Assembly (NCBI GenBank): GCA_016787895.1
Contig: JAEUTN010000008.1
Span: 62,001-126,000, forward strand
Length of the DNA stretch: 64,000 bases
Direction of reading: 5' to 3'
Source: Bacteroidia bacterium
GTDB taxonomy: Bacteria; Bacteroidota; Bacteroidia; B-17B0; Aurantibacillaceae
Part shown: positions 15,392 to 24,382 of the stretch, piece after piece
Layout of the letters: each line of letters starts with the position of its first letter
Position numbering within the stretch: the stretch's first letter is position 1
The notes under the pieces: model-generated
What the model was told of the DNA's origin: nothing
Databases searched by the model: none
What the model saw: the letters and a program-made list of their open reading frames with translations, nothing else
Made by a program: the position numbers and the translations under genes

Positions 15392-15967
15392 ATGGAACAA
15401 CTCATAAAACACTTTGACAAATACCTTCCATTGACAGAGACTGAAAAGCAGGCCTTGGTTAGTCGTTTAACCGAACGAAAAATAAAACGCAGACAATTCA
15501 TTTTACAAGAAGGCGACACTTGCAAACATTTTACCTATGTGCTCGAAGGTTGTTTTAAACTCTATGGCATGGACAAAACAGGAAAGGAACACAACCTGTT
15601 ATTTGCTGCCGAAGACGAGTGGATTGCCGACCTCGACAGCCTGCATAAAGAAAAACCTTCCAAACTATTTATAGAAGCCATTGAACCCGGCACCATACTT
15701 CAAGTCTCAAAAGGTGATCTTTGGTATTTATACACGAACTACCCAAAATTTGACCGAAACTTCCGTGTGATCATAGAAGACAAATTTATCGAATTACAAA
15801 ATCGTCTCTTACAGACCTTTAGTTCAAGCGCTCACGAACGTTATGCGTTTTTTTTAGCACACTACCCTAAACTTGCCCGGCGATTACCTAGCACACAAAT
15901 CGCTTCCTATCTGGGTGTAACGCCAGAATTTCTGAGCAAGATCCGAAACGAGAGGGTAAGTCAATAA
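15392..15967 (+). CDS. Crp/Fnr family transcriptional regulator
   Basis: 191 aa from the ATG at 15392 (MEQLIKHF); the frame continues upstream to 15305 but the family begins at this Met. An N-terminal cyclic-nucleotide-binding fold (residues ~10-120, with ILQEGDTCKHFTYVLEGCFKLY) is followed by a C-terminal winged helix, where PSTQIASYLGVTPEFLSKIR is the recognition helix. The effector-binding Arg of CRP is not evident, as is usual in Bacteroidota members. It probably regulates the oxidoreductase and lipoprotein genes that follow. Confidence 0.88.
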   Translation: MEQLIKHFDKYLPLTETEKQALVSRLTERKIKRRQFILQEGDTCKHFTYVLEGCFKLYGMDKTGKEHNLLFAAEDEWIADLDSLHKEKPSKLFIEAIEPGTILQVSKGDLWYLYTNYPKFDRNFRVIIEDKFIELQNRLLQTFSSSAHERYAFFLAHYPKLARRLPSTQIASYLGVTPEFLSKIRNERVSQ

Positions 15968-16082
15968 GTTTTACCCTTAATCTAGATTAAGCCTATTTCT
16001 TAACGTAGTGTATTGGTTGCGCAGGGCTGATGCCTGCACCTTTGTGTTGTCAATAGTGACAATCAATTTTAAAACCAATATC

Positions 16083-16766
16083 ATGAACCAATCAGCAACA
16101 CAATCAAAAGTAGCCATTATAGGATTAGGCCATATTGGCAAAGCAATCGCCGGCAATCTGATAAAAGGCGGGCATCTGGTAATTCTGGCTTCAAGGGATT
16201 TAGAAGCTTCAAAAGCATTAGCGAAGGAATTAGGCCCATTGGCAACAGCCAAAGAAACCAGAGAAGCCATACGGGAAGCTGAGCTTATTATTCCCTGCAT
16301 TTCTTTTTCTGCATTGAACGATTTTTTCAAAACCAATTCGGCAGAATTGCAAGGCAAAATCATTGTTGACGTGTCGAATCCCATTGCGCCTGACGGGAAG
16401 GGCGGTTTCAAAAAAATAATTGCTGAAAATGAATCGGCAACCAGTGTATTGCATGAAGGTATTCCCAAAAGTGCCAAACTGGTTAAAGCTTTTGGCACCT
16501 TAGGAGCAGCTGCATTAATAAGTGATGCATTTGCACAACCTGAACGAAAAGTGTTGTTTTATGCCTCCGACAACACCAACAGCAACAGTAAAATCGAACA
16601 TCTGATACTCAGCAGCGGCTTCGATCCCCTTCATGTGGGTGGCTTAGACAGCGCCATACGAATTGAGGTGTTTGGCGACTTGCACCAGTTTGGGGCATTG
16701 GGAAAAACAGTTACGCTAACTGAAGCTAAAAGCAAATTGATAAACCCATCATTCGCCGGCCAATGA
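16083..16766 (+). CDS. NADPH-dependent F420 reductase-like (NAD(P)-binding) protein
   Basis: 228 aa from the ATG at 16083, preferred over the upstream frame start at 16008 because the Rossmann motif KVAIIGLGHIGKAIAGNL then sits at residues 9-26. The domain belongs to the F420-dependent NADP reductase-like group (pfam03807), which in bacteria lacking F420 are general NADP oxidoreductases. VDVSNPIAPDGKGG and KLVKAFGTLGAA are typical. It overlaps the next gene by 4 nt. Substrate unknown. Confidence 0.82.
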   Translation: MNQSATQSKVAIIGLGHIGKAIAGNLIKGGHLVILASRDLEASKALAKELGPLATAKETREAIREAELIIPCISFSALNDFFKTNSAELQGKIIVDVSNPIAPDGKGGFKKIIAENESATSVLHEGIPKSAKLVKAFGTLGAAALISDAFAQPERKVLFYASDNTNSNSKIEHLILSSGFDPLHVGGLDSAIRIEVFGDLHQFGALGKTVTLTEAKSKLINPSFAGQ

Positions 16767-17248
16767 AAACAAGTATCGCAAAGGCCATGCTACTGGTATC
16801 GCTGGTGGCCTGCCAACCTCCAACAGAAAATAATTCAAACCATTCAAATACAACAAAAATGGAACAAACAGCAGAAAAATCAGCCATTGAGAAATTATTA
16901 TTCGCCTACCGTGACGCTTTAAATTCCTCCGACGTCAACAAAGTGCTTTCCCTTTATAGCGCTGACGGCGTATTTATGCCATCCAACGCACCATCGGCTA
17001 TAGGTCAGGAACAAGTTAAAGCATCCTACACCTTTGTTTTCAATTCCATTCAATTGACTATTGAGTTCTTTATCGATGAAATCAACATCTCGGGAGATTT
17101 TGCCTATGCCAGAACCACTTCAAAAGGAAGCACTCTGATTCACGCGAATGGACAGACTGTACCGGAAGAAAATAGGGAGCTGTTTGTATTGCAAAAAGTA
17201 AAGGGAGAATGGAAGATTGCCCGTTACATGTTTAATAAAATGAAGTAA
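16763..17248 (+). CDS. Lipoprotein with NTF2/SnoaL-like domain (SgcJ/EcaC type)
   Basis: A 161-aa protein with a lipobox LVAC at residues 14-17, so a predicted lipoprotein. Residues ~38-160 form an NTF2-like domain: KLLFAYRDALNSSDVNKVLSLYSADGVFMP and the C-terminal WKIARYMFNK are diagnostic of the SgcJ/EcaC/DUF4440 group. The start codon overlaps the stop of the reductase gene. NTF2-like pockets serve enzymes or binding proteins; no catalytic residues can be assigned. Confidence 0.82.
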   Translation: MKTSIAKAMLLVSLVACQPPTENNSNHSNTTKMEQTAEKSAIEKLLFAYRDALNSSDVNKVLSLYSADGVFMPSNAPSAIGQEQVKASYTFVFNSIQLTIEFFIDEINISGDFAYARTTSKGSTLIHANGQTVPEENRELFVLQKVKGEWKIARYMFNKMK

Positions 17249-17276
17249 AAGGGAACTCTATAAAATCTGTTTGTGT

Positions 17277-17309
17277 CAGGCGGGGTATTGTGCTCCGCCT
17301 GTTTCATTT
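17277..17309 (+). terminator. Putative rho-independent terminator after the NTF2-like gene
   Basis: CAGGCGG (17277-17283) pairs perfectly with CCGCCTG (17295-17301) over an 11-nt loop and is followed by TTTCATTTT. It lies 29 nt after the stop at 17248. The rest of 17310-17566 holds nothing I recognise. Confidence 0.6.
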
Positions 17310-17566
17310 TGTGTATTTTAGACATTGGCTTTGATTTAAATATGCAGGTATAACCAGGCTCGCCAACTATGCGCCCCAAACTATTTCCTGGGTTCGACAA
17401 GCCATTTATTCGAAATCCACCGCCACTTATAAGTCAGCATAACTTCTAAGTTGACTCGTCATTACGTTTGTCAGAAATTTAGTAGAAGTCCAAATATAAA
17501 TTGTCCTATTCGATTTCATCCACAAATTGTGATAAGCCAAAATTAAATTCATAAAATCAAAACCTC

Positions 17567-18661
17567 ATGAAAAAATATTTTTACCTGCTTGCATTGTTAT
17601 CCGGACTCATAGAATTAAAAAGTCAAATTGTATCGACTTTTTTCAATGAGCCGACAAAAAAAATTGATGATGCTATGGTCATAGACCATCTTGGCAATTT
17701 ATATGGATCACATTTTATGGGCACTAACGTTTACAAAATTAGCCCATTGGGTGTGAGTAGTGTATTTGCAACAGGCTTCAATACACCCAATGGCCTGGCT
17801 TTTGACTCTCAACACAACCTCTATGTTTGTGATTTATCTGGTAACAAAATCTACAAACTATCCTACTCAGGTACCTTTTTAGATACCATTCCAATTCAAT
17901 CTCCTTCAGGAATAATCAAGTCCTTTTCAAGTGACACCATGCTTTTTACTCAATACACAGGTAATAAACTCAGTAAATTGGCGCCTGACGGGTCCATCAC
18001 ATTAATTGCAAGCGGCGCCCCCATGTTAGGATCTGTTGGCTTAGCTTATGATCCTTCAGGTCAACTGTACGTTGCCAACTTTACGGACAGGAAAATTTTT
18101 AGTGTGAATTCAAACACCCTGACCTATGTAGCCACAGTACCGGGCCCCAGCAATGGTTCTTTGGGTTTTATTGCATTTGCTAAAGGGCATTTATGGGCCA
18201 CAGGATTCAATGACCATAAAATATACAAAATTGAACCTAATTTTATTGATAGTACTGTGGCTTATGCCGGTTCAACAGTAGGTAACACCGATGGAGGCAT
18301 CAGTAGCGCAAAATTTAACAGTCCTAATGGAATTATTTCAAGCATAAGCGGTGATTCGCTTTTTGTATCAGATTTTGGATCAGGAAGAATTCGCGTAATT
18401 TCATTTACAAGTTTTACAGGCATGGGTAAAAACGAATTAGTTCAAAATAAAATCAAAATTTACCCAAGCCCCTCCTCCAACTTTGTCAGCATTGAGTATG
18501 AGGGAGAAATTCTTGGGGTAAAACTATACGATTCTTACGGAAAGCTTCTTGGTTCCAGCCTCGACAGAAAAATTAATGTGAGTGATTTACCTGTTGGACT
18601 GTATATACTTTCTATCCAAACTTCGGACGGAATCTTAAAAACCAGGTTCCTTAAAAATTAA
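17567..18661 (+). CDS. NHL/SMP-30-like beta-propeller protein with T9SS sorting domain
   Basis: A 364-aa secreted protein with a signal peptide (residues 1-20), then about six repeats of a propeller blade (NLYVCDLSGNKIYKLS, QLYVANFTDRKIFSVN, and so on) and a C-terminal type A T9SS sorting domain from about residue 285 (KIKIYPSPSSNFVSIEY ... VGLYILSIQTSDGILKTRFLK). It should be exported across the outer membrane and anchored or released. It carries no catalytic residues that I can name. Transcribed alone. Confidence 0.88.
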   Translation: MKKYFYLLALLSGLIELKSQIVSTFFNEPTKKIDDAMVIDHLGNLYGSHFMGTNVYKISPLGVSSVFATGFNTPNGLAFDSQHNLYVCDLSGNKIYKLSYSGTFLDTIPIQSPSGIIKSFSSDTMLFTQYTGNKLSKLAPDGSITLIASGAPMLGSVGLAYDPSGQLYVANFTDRKIFSVNSNTLTYVATVPGPSNGSLGFIAFAKGHLWATGFNDHKIYKIEPNFIDSTVAYAGSTVGNTDGGISSAKFNSPNGIISSISGDSLFVSDFGSGRIRVISFTSFTGMGKNELVQNKIKIYPSPSSNFVSIEYEGEILGVKLYDSYGKLLGSSLDRKINVSDLPVGLYILSIQTSDGILKTRFLKN

Positions 18662-18903
18662 TTTTGTCCTCAGTAATCGCCACACCTATACCTTCTTATA
18701 ATTGAGAGTTAAATAATTTCCCGAGCAATCGGTTTTCACATTTGTTGTAATTTCATGCCCCTTTAAATTCTGTTTTACAAATAGACCGAAGCCATAGGGC
18801 AATGCTCAATCCCAAACAAATTCCCAATTCAATAGTGATTACATTATGCTATTCTGAAGAATGTTGCATTTTTTAAATGGAGGAAATTGTAATTTAGGTG
18901 CAT

Positions 18904-18920
18904 AATCCTTTCAAAGGATT
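18904..18920. promoter_or_regulatory. 17-bp perfect palindrome upstream of DUF1398 gene
   Basis: AATCCTTT-C-AAAGGATT, a perfect palindrome around a single central base, 110 nt before the next start codon. It could be an operator. The rest of the 18662-19029 gap holds no gene that I can see. Confidence 0.4.
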
Positions 18921-19029
18921 CACAAACCACTTATCAAACATTATATTCAAAGTATGAATAACTCAATCTACCTCTACCTCCCTTTCTGAGGCCAGGTCAA
19001 ATTTTATTCATTCATTAAATCGTAAAACC

Positions 19030-19419
19030 ATGTTTACCGCAGAACAAATCCATGCAGCTCACAGCAAAGTAAAATCAGGTGCCGATTTCCCGGCTTACAT
19101 TAAAGAAATTAAGGCATTGGGAGTGACCCACTACAAATCTTATGTGCTCGACGGACACACGGATTTCTATGGGGAAAAGGGGCATGCTGTAACAACTCCA
19201 GCCAAATATGCGGCCCTAAACATTGCCGATAAGCCTCAAACGGAAACTTTTAAAGCCGAACTTTTAGCGCATCAACAGGGAAAAACCGACTATCTTACTT
19301 TTATAAAAATGTGTGCTGATACAGGCATTGAAAAATGGGAAATTCGTATGGACAAAATGACCTGCACCTATTACGATAAAGCTGGAAAAGAAGTGTTGCA
19401 GGAAAACATACCGCAATAA
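19030..19419 (+). CDS. DUF1398 family protein
   Basis: A 129-aa soluble protein matching DUF1398 (YbcV-like, sometimes named phage envelope protein) over its whole length: FTAEQIHAAHSKVKSGADFP at the start, GVTHYKSYVLDGHTDFYG, and WEIRMDKMTCTYYDKAG at the end. The family is small, cytosolic and of unknown role. It opens a plus-strand run of small single-domain proteins. Confidence 0.85.
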   Translation: MFTAEQIHAAHSKVKSGADFPAYIKEIKALGVTHYKSYVLDGHTDFYGEKGHAVTTPAKYAALNIADKPQTETFKAELLAHQQGKTDYLTFIKMCADTGIEKWEIRMDKMTCTYYDKAGKEVLQENIPQ

Positions 19420-19480
19420 AAACCCGAACCGTAAATTGCAAGTTCATGCTGCTTAACGAACAAAGAAATAAAATCTCAAA

Positions 19481-19945
19481 ATGAGCGATAAACTAAGAGC
19501 CGTAACACCCTCCGACCTGGAAGGATTAAAAAAAGTGCTTGATTCCTGTGAATTATTTCCTTCTGAATATTTGGACGAAATGATCTCCGATTACTTCAAC
19601 AATCCGGAAACGGAAGCTATGTGGTTCACCTTTATCGACACTGCCACACCCTTAGCCATTGGGTATTGTGTTCCCGAAAAACTCACGGAGGGCACCTATA
19701 ATTTACTTGCCATTGGGGTATCGCGGGAGGCTCAAAGGCAAGGAATAGCAGGCAAAATGATGAAGTACCTTGAAGCGCTACTGAAACAAAAAAACGGGCG
19801 TTTGCTTTTGGTTGAAACCTCCAGCGACAGCGCCCAACATGCGGCAAGGCAGTTTTATCAAAAAATCGGTTATACCCAAGCAGCTGTGATCATGGACTTT
19901 TGGAAAGAAGGAGAAGACAAAATTGTGTATTGCAAAAAGTTGTGA
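19481..19945 (+). CDS. GNAT family N-acetyltransferase
   Basis: A 154-aa GNAT protein. The acetyl-CoA binding signature is GVSREAQRQGIAGKMM at about residues 80-96 (Q/R-x-x-G-x-A), and the C-terminal strand ARQFYQKIGYTQAAVIMDFW is typical. The acceptor substrate cannot be inferred. It lies between the DUF1398 and arr genes with gaps of about 65 nt, probably a separate or loosely coupled unit. Confidence 0.88.
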   Translation: MSDKLRAVTPSDLEGLKKVLDSCELFPSEYLDEMISDYFNNPETEAMWFTFIDTATPLAIGYCVPEKLTEGTYNLLAIGVSREAQRQGIAGKMMKYLEALLKQKNGRLLLVETSSDSAQHAARQFYQKIGYTQAAVIMDFWKEGEDKIVYCKKL

Positions 19946-20012
19946 GCTAAGTGTTTGTAAAAAATGCCTTGAATTGCATGGAGTAACACATCACCTGCAA
20001 ACCTTATAAGCC

Positions 20013-20459
20013 ATGGAAAAAAACCCGGAAAACAAAAACACAAAGGCAGGAGCTGCGAGTCCGTTTGCCCAAACGTATTTTCATGGCACGAAAGCCGACT
20101 TTAATATCGGAGACCTTATCCGGCCTGGTTTTAATTCCAACTTCGGGCAGAGGAAAAACGCCAGGTACATTTTTCTCACTGCCACACTCGATGCTTCCAT
20201 TTGGGGAGCAGAACTTTCATTGGGTGAAGGCAAGGAGAGAATTTATTTGGTAGAACCAACGGGAGAAATCGAGGACGACCCTGACCTTACCGACAAAAAA
20301 TTCCCCGGAAACCCCAGCAAGTCCTATCGCTCAAAACACCCTTTCAGAGTGGTAGGAGAAGTGTGTCGCTGGCAAGGGCATACCCCGGAACAAGTAAAAG
20401 CCATGAAGGACGCTTTGGAAAAATTAAACGCGCAAGGTATACATTCATTGAACGAATAA
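20013..20459 (+). CDS. arr: NAD+--rifampin ADP-ribosyltransferase (Arr)
   Basis: A 148-aa protein with strong similarity to Arr along its entire length: TYFHGTKADFNIGDLIRPGF, YIFLTATLDASIWGAELSLGEGKERIY, VEPTGEIEDDPDLTDKKFPGNPSKSYRS and HPFRVVGEV. Arr transfers ADP-ribose from NAD+ to a hydroxyl of the rifamycin ansa chain, inactivating the drug in the cytosol. The conserved His in FHGT and the Tyr and Asp residues of the family are present. No mobile element abuts it, so it appears to be an intrinsic environmental resistance gene. Residues 1-18 form an extra polar N-terminus. Confidence 0.93.
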   Translation: MEKNPENKNTKAGAASPFAQTYFHGTKADFNIGDLIRPGFNSNFGQRKNARYIFLTATLDASIWGAELSLGEGKERIYLVEPTGEIEDDPDLTDKKFPGNPSKSYRSKHPFRVVGEVCRWQGHTPEQVKAMKDALEKLNAQGIHSLNE

Positions 20460-20486
20460 AAGCCATACTCCAGCCATCAGCTCTCC

Positions 20487-20915
20487 ATGAAAACAGAAAA
20501 AGAGATCAAAACCTACCTTAGCAGCCTGCAGCAACCAAAACGGGCTGAGTTGGAACAATTGCACCAACACTTGCTGAAACTGATGCCGGGAAGCAAACTT
20601 TGGTTTCTTGACGGAAAAAACGAAAAAGGCAAGGTGGTGTCTAACCCTAACATCGGTTATGGCCAATACACCATACGGTATGCCGACGGAAAAAGCAAGG
20701 CATTTTATCAAATCGGTATCAGTGCAAACACCAGCGGAATATCGGTATACATCATGGGCCTTGAAGACAAAACCTATTTGCCGAAAGTGTACGGAAAAAC
20801 AATAGGCAAAGCCACCGTAACGTCTTATTGCATCAAATTCAAAAGCCTGAATGAGATTCACCTTGATGTGCTGGAAAGGGCCATAATGGATGGCCTTGAG
20901 CAGACAAAAGAATAA
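20487..20915 (+). CDS. DUF1801 domain-containing protein
   Basis: A 142-aa cytosolic protein matching DUF1801 (YdhG/SufE-like fold): an N-terminal helix pair (TYLSSLQQPKRAELEQLHQHL), then PGSKLWFLDG, IGYGQYTIRYADG and the C-terminal DVLERAIMDGLEQ. It starts 28 nt after arr, so the two may share a transcript. Related proteins are linked to iron handling and stress, but no activity is established. Confidence 0.85.
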   Translation: MKTEKEIKTYLSSLQQPKRAELEQLHQHLLKLMPGSKLWFLDGKNEKGKVVSNPNIGYGQYTIRYADGKSKAFYQIGISANTSGISVYIMGLEDKTYLPKVYGKTIGKATVTSYCIKFKSLNEIHLDVLERAIMDGLEQTKE

Positions 20916-21013
20916 GGACGATTGCATTTGATTGTTTTATATTCTAACTTGAGGTCAATAAAAAAAGCAAAGCACCTATCATTTACCTAAAATTTGAATA
21001 CTACCAAGAACTT

Positions 21014-21487
21014 ATGAAGTTGAACGCCAGCCAACAACTTGCAAAACACCTGAGGGAGATCCATTTTGGAGGCAACTGGACCTGTTCCAACCTAAAGGAT
21101 CATTTAAGTAGCCTCAACTGGAGCCTAAGTCTTCAACAGGTTCAAAATTTAAATTCCATTGCTACACTCACGGTACATAGCTCCTACTATGTAAAGGTGT
21201 TAAAAGAAGTGTTGGAGGGTAAACCCTTAAATTCAAAGGACGAATACAGCTTTCAATTGCCATTAATTCAAAGCCAGCAAGATTGGGAAAATTTATTGGA
21301 AACCATTTGGAAAAATGCCGAAGAAACTGCATCCCTGCTTGAACAAATGCCTGAAGAAAAGCTGTATGATCATTTTACAGAAGAAAAATATGGAAACTAC
21401 TTCCGAAACATTATTGGTATTGTTGAGCATCTACATTACCATTTGGGCCAAATTGTGCTGATTAAAAAACTTATACAAAAACCCTAA
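21014..21487 (+). CDS. DinB/DUF1572-like four-helix protein
   Basis: A 157-aa helical protein of the DinB superfamily, often metal-binding thiol transferase-like. Residues HSSYYVKVLKEVLEG and the C-terminal EHLHYHLGQIVLIKKL supply the three His positions typical of the metal site (H near 56, H near 142 and 146). No substrate can be named; some relatives are bacillithiol or mycothiol transferases. It lies 10 nt upstream of the VOC gene, probably in the same transcript. Confidence 0.82.
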   Translation: MKLNASQQLAKHLREIHFGGNWTCSNLKDHLSSLNWSLSLQQVQNLNSIATLTVHSSYYVKVLKEVLEGKPLNSKDEYSFQLPLIQSQQDWENLLETIWKNAEETASLLEQMPEEKLYDHFTEEKYGNYFRNIIGIVEHLHYHLGQIVLIKKLIQKP

Positions 21488-21497
21488 TTCAAATTCC

Positions 21498-22334
21498 ATG
21501 AATAACATCAACTACCCCTGCCTTTGGTTCGATAACAATGCCAAAACAGCCGCAGAATTTTACACTTCTGTTTTTCCGAATAGTAAAATCTTTCAGGATA
21601 CCGGCATGGTGTGCAGTTTTGATCTCATGGGCACTAAACTCATTGGTTTGAACGGGGGACCAAAATACAAGGTCAGTAAAGCCGTGTCTTATTTTGTGTA
21701 TTGTGGTAAAGAGGTGGACATCGATGAACTCTACGCCAGGTTAAAAGAAGGCGGCGAGGTGCTGTTCCCCCTGGATAAATACGATTGGTCGCCCCGCTAC
21801 GCCTGGGTGCAGGATAAATTTGGGGTGAACTGGCAGCTGGACATTGAGCCCATCAATCACAAACAAAAAATTGTGCCTTGTTTGTTGTTCAGTAAAACGG
21901 ACGTAGGCCGCGTAAAGGAGGCTATGGAGTATTATCTCTCGTGTTTCCAAAACAGCAGAGCCTTGATGGAATATCCCTTTCCTCCCCTGGCCGGTAAAGC
22001 AGAAGGGGCTTTGTTGTTCGCTCAAATAAAACTGGGAGATTTTATTTTAAACCTGATGAGCGGCAGGCCGGATCAGGGAGATGAGTTTAGTCCGGGCAAT
22101 TCTTTGGTGATTGAATGCCAAAACCAGGCCGAGATCGATTTGTATTGGGAGGCTTTGGGTAAAGAGGGGCGTTACGACATGTGCGGCTGGTTGCAGGATA
22201 AATTCGGACATTCCTGGCAGGTGGTGCCTGCTGTTTTGCCTCGACTGATGGCCCATCCGGTAAAAGGTCCCAGGGTGGTACAGGCTTTTTTGAAGATGCA
22301 GAAATTTGATATCGCGGCTTTGGAAAGAGCTTAA
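21498..22334 (+). CDS. VOC family protein, two PhnB-like domains
   Basis: A 278-aa protein with two tandem vicinal-oxygen-chelate domains of the PhnB / 3-demethylubiquinone methyltransferase-like group. Domain 1 (1-120) begins YPCLWFDNNAKTAAEFYTSVFPNS and ends FGVNWQLD. Domain 2 (125-265) begins KIVPCLLFSK and ends KFGHSWQVVP, followed by LPRLMAHPVKGPRVVQAFLKM. Such proteins often bind metal or antibiotics, but specific metal ligands are not obvious. Follows the DinB-like gene by 10 nt. Confidence 0.87.
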   Translation: MNNINYPCLWFDNNAKTAAEFYTSVFPNSKIFQDTGMVCSFDLMGTKLIGLNGGPKYKVSKAVSYFVYCGKEVDIDELYARLKEGGEVLFPLDKYDWSPRYAWVQDKFGVNWQLDIEPINHKQKIVPCLLFSKTDVGRVKEAMEYYLSCFQNSRALMEYPFPPLAGKAEGALLFAQIKLGDFILNLMSGRPDQGDEFSPGNSLVIECQNQAEIDLYWEALGKEGRYDMCGWLQDKFGHSWQVVPAVLPRLMAHPVKGPRVVQAFLKMQKFDIAALERA

Positions 22335-22396
22335 AATTTTGTTTAAGTCTGTATCCTAGCTACTAAGAAATTTGTCATGCTAGTTTTCTACACTGA

Positions 22397-22680
22397 GCCT
22401 TGGCACTCAGTCTTGCCAAATCGTCATCCTGAGCGGAGTCGAAGGATGAGCTCATCGAACTGTTGTCGAAAGGAAGGAAGTTTCTTGCCGCCTTCAAGGC
22501 GCATTAGCATTTGCAAGACCCTTCCCTTCGGTCAGGGTGACAAAAGATTTCTGTCATGCTGAGGGCTTGCTCTGAGCCTTTGCGTTGAGCCTGTCGAAGT
22601 GTTGTCGAAGAGAACGAAGCATCTTGCCGGATTTAAGATGTATAGACTTTTGCAAGACCATTCGCCCGGCATGACAAAGC
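22397..22680. repeat. Intergenic palindromic repeat block (GTCATGCTGAG type)
   Basis: Two related halves: CGTCATCCTGAGCGGAGTCG... CTTCGGTCAGGGTGACAAAAG (22423-22547) and CTGTCATGCTGAGGGCTTGC... CCCGGCATGACAAAGC (22551-22680). Each is an imperfect large inverted repeat, with TTGTCGAA, TTTCTTGCCG/ATCTTGCCGG and TTGCAAGACC inside. This is a common dispersed non-coding element. It fills most of the gap 22335-22714. Confidence 0.75.
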
Positions 22681-22732
22681 GTATGGAAATTTCGAAAATA
22701 TCTTAACTTCGCTATTGAATCAATCATCTAAC

Positions 22733-23149
22733 ATGGCCTTCACCAAAATTAGCGTTGAAACCCTGGTTTCAGCCAGCACCGAAAAAGTTTGGAATTGTTT
22801 TACCCAGCCCGAACACATCGTAAAATGGAATTTTGCTTCCGATGACTGGCATTGTCCTAAAGCCAGCAATGATCTGAGAGCTGGTGGGAAATTCAGTTCC
22901 ACCATGGCTTCAAAGGACGGGAAGATGCGTTTTGATTTTGAAGGGGTATACTCTGAAGTGAAACCACAGAAACACCTTGCTTATGGTATGGCCGACGGGC
23001 GTACCGTGCAGGTGGATTTTATTACTGAAGGAAATCAAACTCGTGTGGTAGAGACCTTTGATGCCGAAACTGAAAATCCTTTAGACATGCAAAGAGCCGG
23101 ATGGCAGGCCATACTGGATAACTTTAAAAAACACGTGGAGCAGGGATAA
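22733..23149 (+). CDS. SRPBCC / AHSA1-type START-like protein
   Basis: 138 aa from the ATG at 22733 (MAFTKISVETLV), preferred over the upstream in-frame codons. Typical AHSA1 features: VSASTEKVWNCFTQPEHIVKWNFASDDWHCP at the N-terminus, GGKFSSTMASKDG, and VVETFDAETENP with a closing helix RAGWQAILDNFKKHVE. The helix-grip fold binds hydrophobic ligands; no ligand is known here. Last gene of the plus-strand stress-type cluster, convergent with the flippase gene. Confidence 0.9.
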   Translation: MAFTKISVETLVSASTEKVWNCFTQPEHIVKWNFASDDWHCPKASNDLRAGGKFSSTMASKDGKMRFDFEGVYSEVKPQKHLAYGMADGRTVQVDFITEGNQTRVVETFDAETENPLDMQRAGWQAILDNFKKHVEQG

Positions 23150-23170
23150 AGGAAACTTGTTTTTGTGTTC

Positions 23171-24379
23171 CTACAACTTCATACTAAGCAGTTCTTTAAA
23201 ACGCACATTTTGTTGTCGCATAAAAACCACACTTAATATCAGGGCCTGAACGGTATAAGCAATGCTGGCGGTAAGGCAGGCTCCTTTTAAGCCGTAATTA
23301 CCAATGAGGTAAACACTCAGCAGTAAGGTACACAGCAGGCCGGCGGAATTGGCCAGCAATTGAATTCTCTGCTGTCCCAAACCCGAAAAATAATGCGAGA
23401 TGATGGTAGAAAAACTAATGGCCAATATGCCCGGTGATAAATACAACATCAGGGATTTGGTTTCCGTAAAATCCTGACCCAAAATAAAAACAAACAATTC
23501 GTTGGGCAGGAAATACAAAATGATGACCGCCAACACCGATAATAAAAAACAGATTTTGGCGATAAACAACACAAGCCGTGAATTTTTGTCCTTTTCACCG
23601 CTGTTGGCCATGTGACTGAGCACCATGGGGGCCGCGCTTCCCGAAATCAGCCAGATGGATTCCACAAGCGAGGTGGAGTTGGCGTACACACCCAACCAGG
23701 CTGAGGCACCAATGATGTAATAATTAAAACGGTTGCTTAAGGTATGCGCCAGATTACCCAATTGATTGGTCACGCCTTTTGAAACAATGAGTTTAAAATC
23801 ATAATCCCTGATGTCGTCCTCTGCTTTTAACAAACGGCTTAGCGCCAAAGAGGACAAAAGCAAAGGAATAGAATAGGCAAAATACAAAGCCGTGATATAA
23901 GATTCCACCTTCTTTTGTCCGCTAAGTTGTACTAATACATACAACACACTCAGCAGCGTAAACGCCTGGAGAAATAATAAGAGATTATACATTTTGATCT
24001 GCTCCCTCGCCAGGAGTATCACCATGTGAAAGGAATGCAGAATGAGCAAAAAAGACAGAGCTGTTGTTTGAAGGCTGTGTTTGGCCTGACCTACATGAAA
24101 CAAGTACAATACAGTATTTAATAGTATAACGGAAGCGATGGTCCACAGCAAACCTCCGAAGTACACCCTTCTTAAATTGTACTTTGGAATAAAATGCACC
24201 AATGCAGAGCCGGTGTATATTTCGTTGAGGATTTGCACTAAAGAAATGTTCAGAATAATCAAACTGATTTCCCCCACCAGGCTGCTGCCCAGGTTTCTTG
24301 CGGCAAACAAAAGCACCAGCAGGTTGAGGATAGCAACCAGACCGCGGGTAAACAAGGTGGAGAGAATGTTGTTGAGCAC
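23171..24379 (-). CDS. Oligosaccharide flippase family membrane protein
   Basis: A 402-aa protein with about 12 membrane helices arranged as in MATE/Wzx-type flippases (NILSTLFTRGLVAILNLLVLLFAARNLG at the start; key residues T, R, G). LSPGILAISFSTIISHYFSGLG and a late ANSAGLLCTLLLSVYLIGNYGLKGACL match the polysaccharide biosynthesis family. The start is GTG at 24379, 3 nt after the stop of the glycosyltransferase gene, so both are one operon. It probably moves a lipid-linked glycan across the inner membrane. A full Wzx is usually slightly longer. Confidence 0.85.
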   Translation of the reverse strand: MLNNILSTLFTRGLVAILNLLVLLFAARNLGSSLVGEISLIILNISLVQILNEIYTGSALVHFIPKYNLRRVYFGGLLWTIASVILLNTVLYLFHVGQAKHSLQTTALSFLLILHSFHMVILLAREQIKMYNLLLFLQAFTLLSVLYVLVQLSGQKKVESYITALYFAYSIPLLLSSLALSRLLKAEDDIRDYDFKLIVSKGVTNQLGNLAHTLSNRFNYYIIGASAWLGVYANSTSLVESIWLISGSAAPMVLSHMANSGEKDKNSRLVLFIAKICFLLSVLAVIILYFLPNELFVFILGQDFTETKSLMLYLSPGILAISFSTIISHYFSGLGQQRIQLLANSAGLLCTLLLSVYLIGNYGLKGACLTASIAYTVQALILSVVFMRQQNVRFKELLSMKL

Positions 24380-24382
24380 GTT

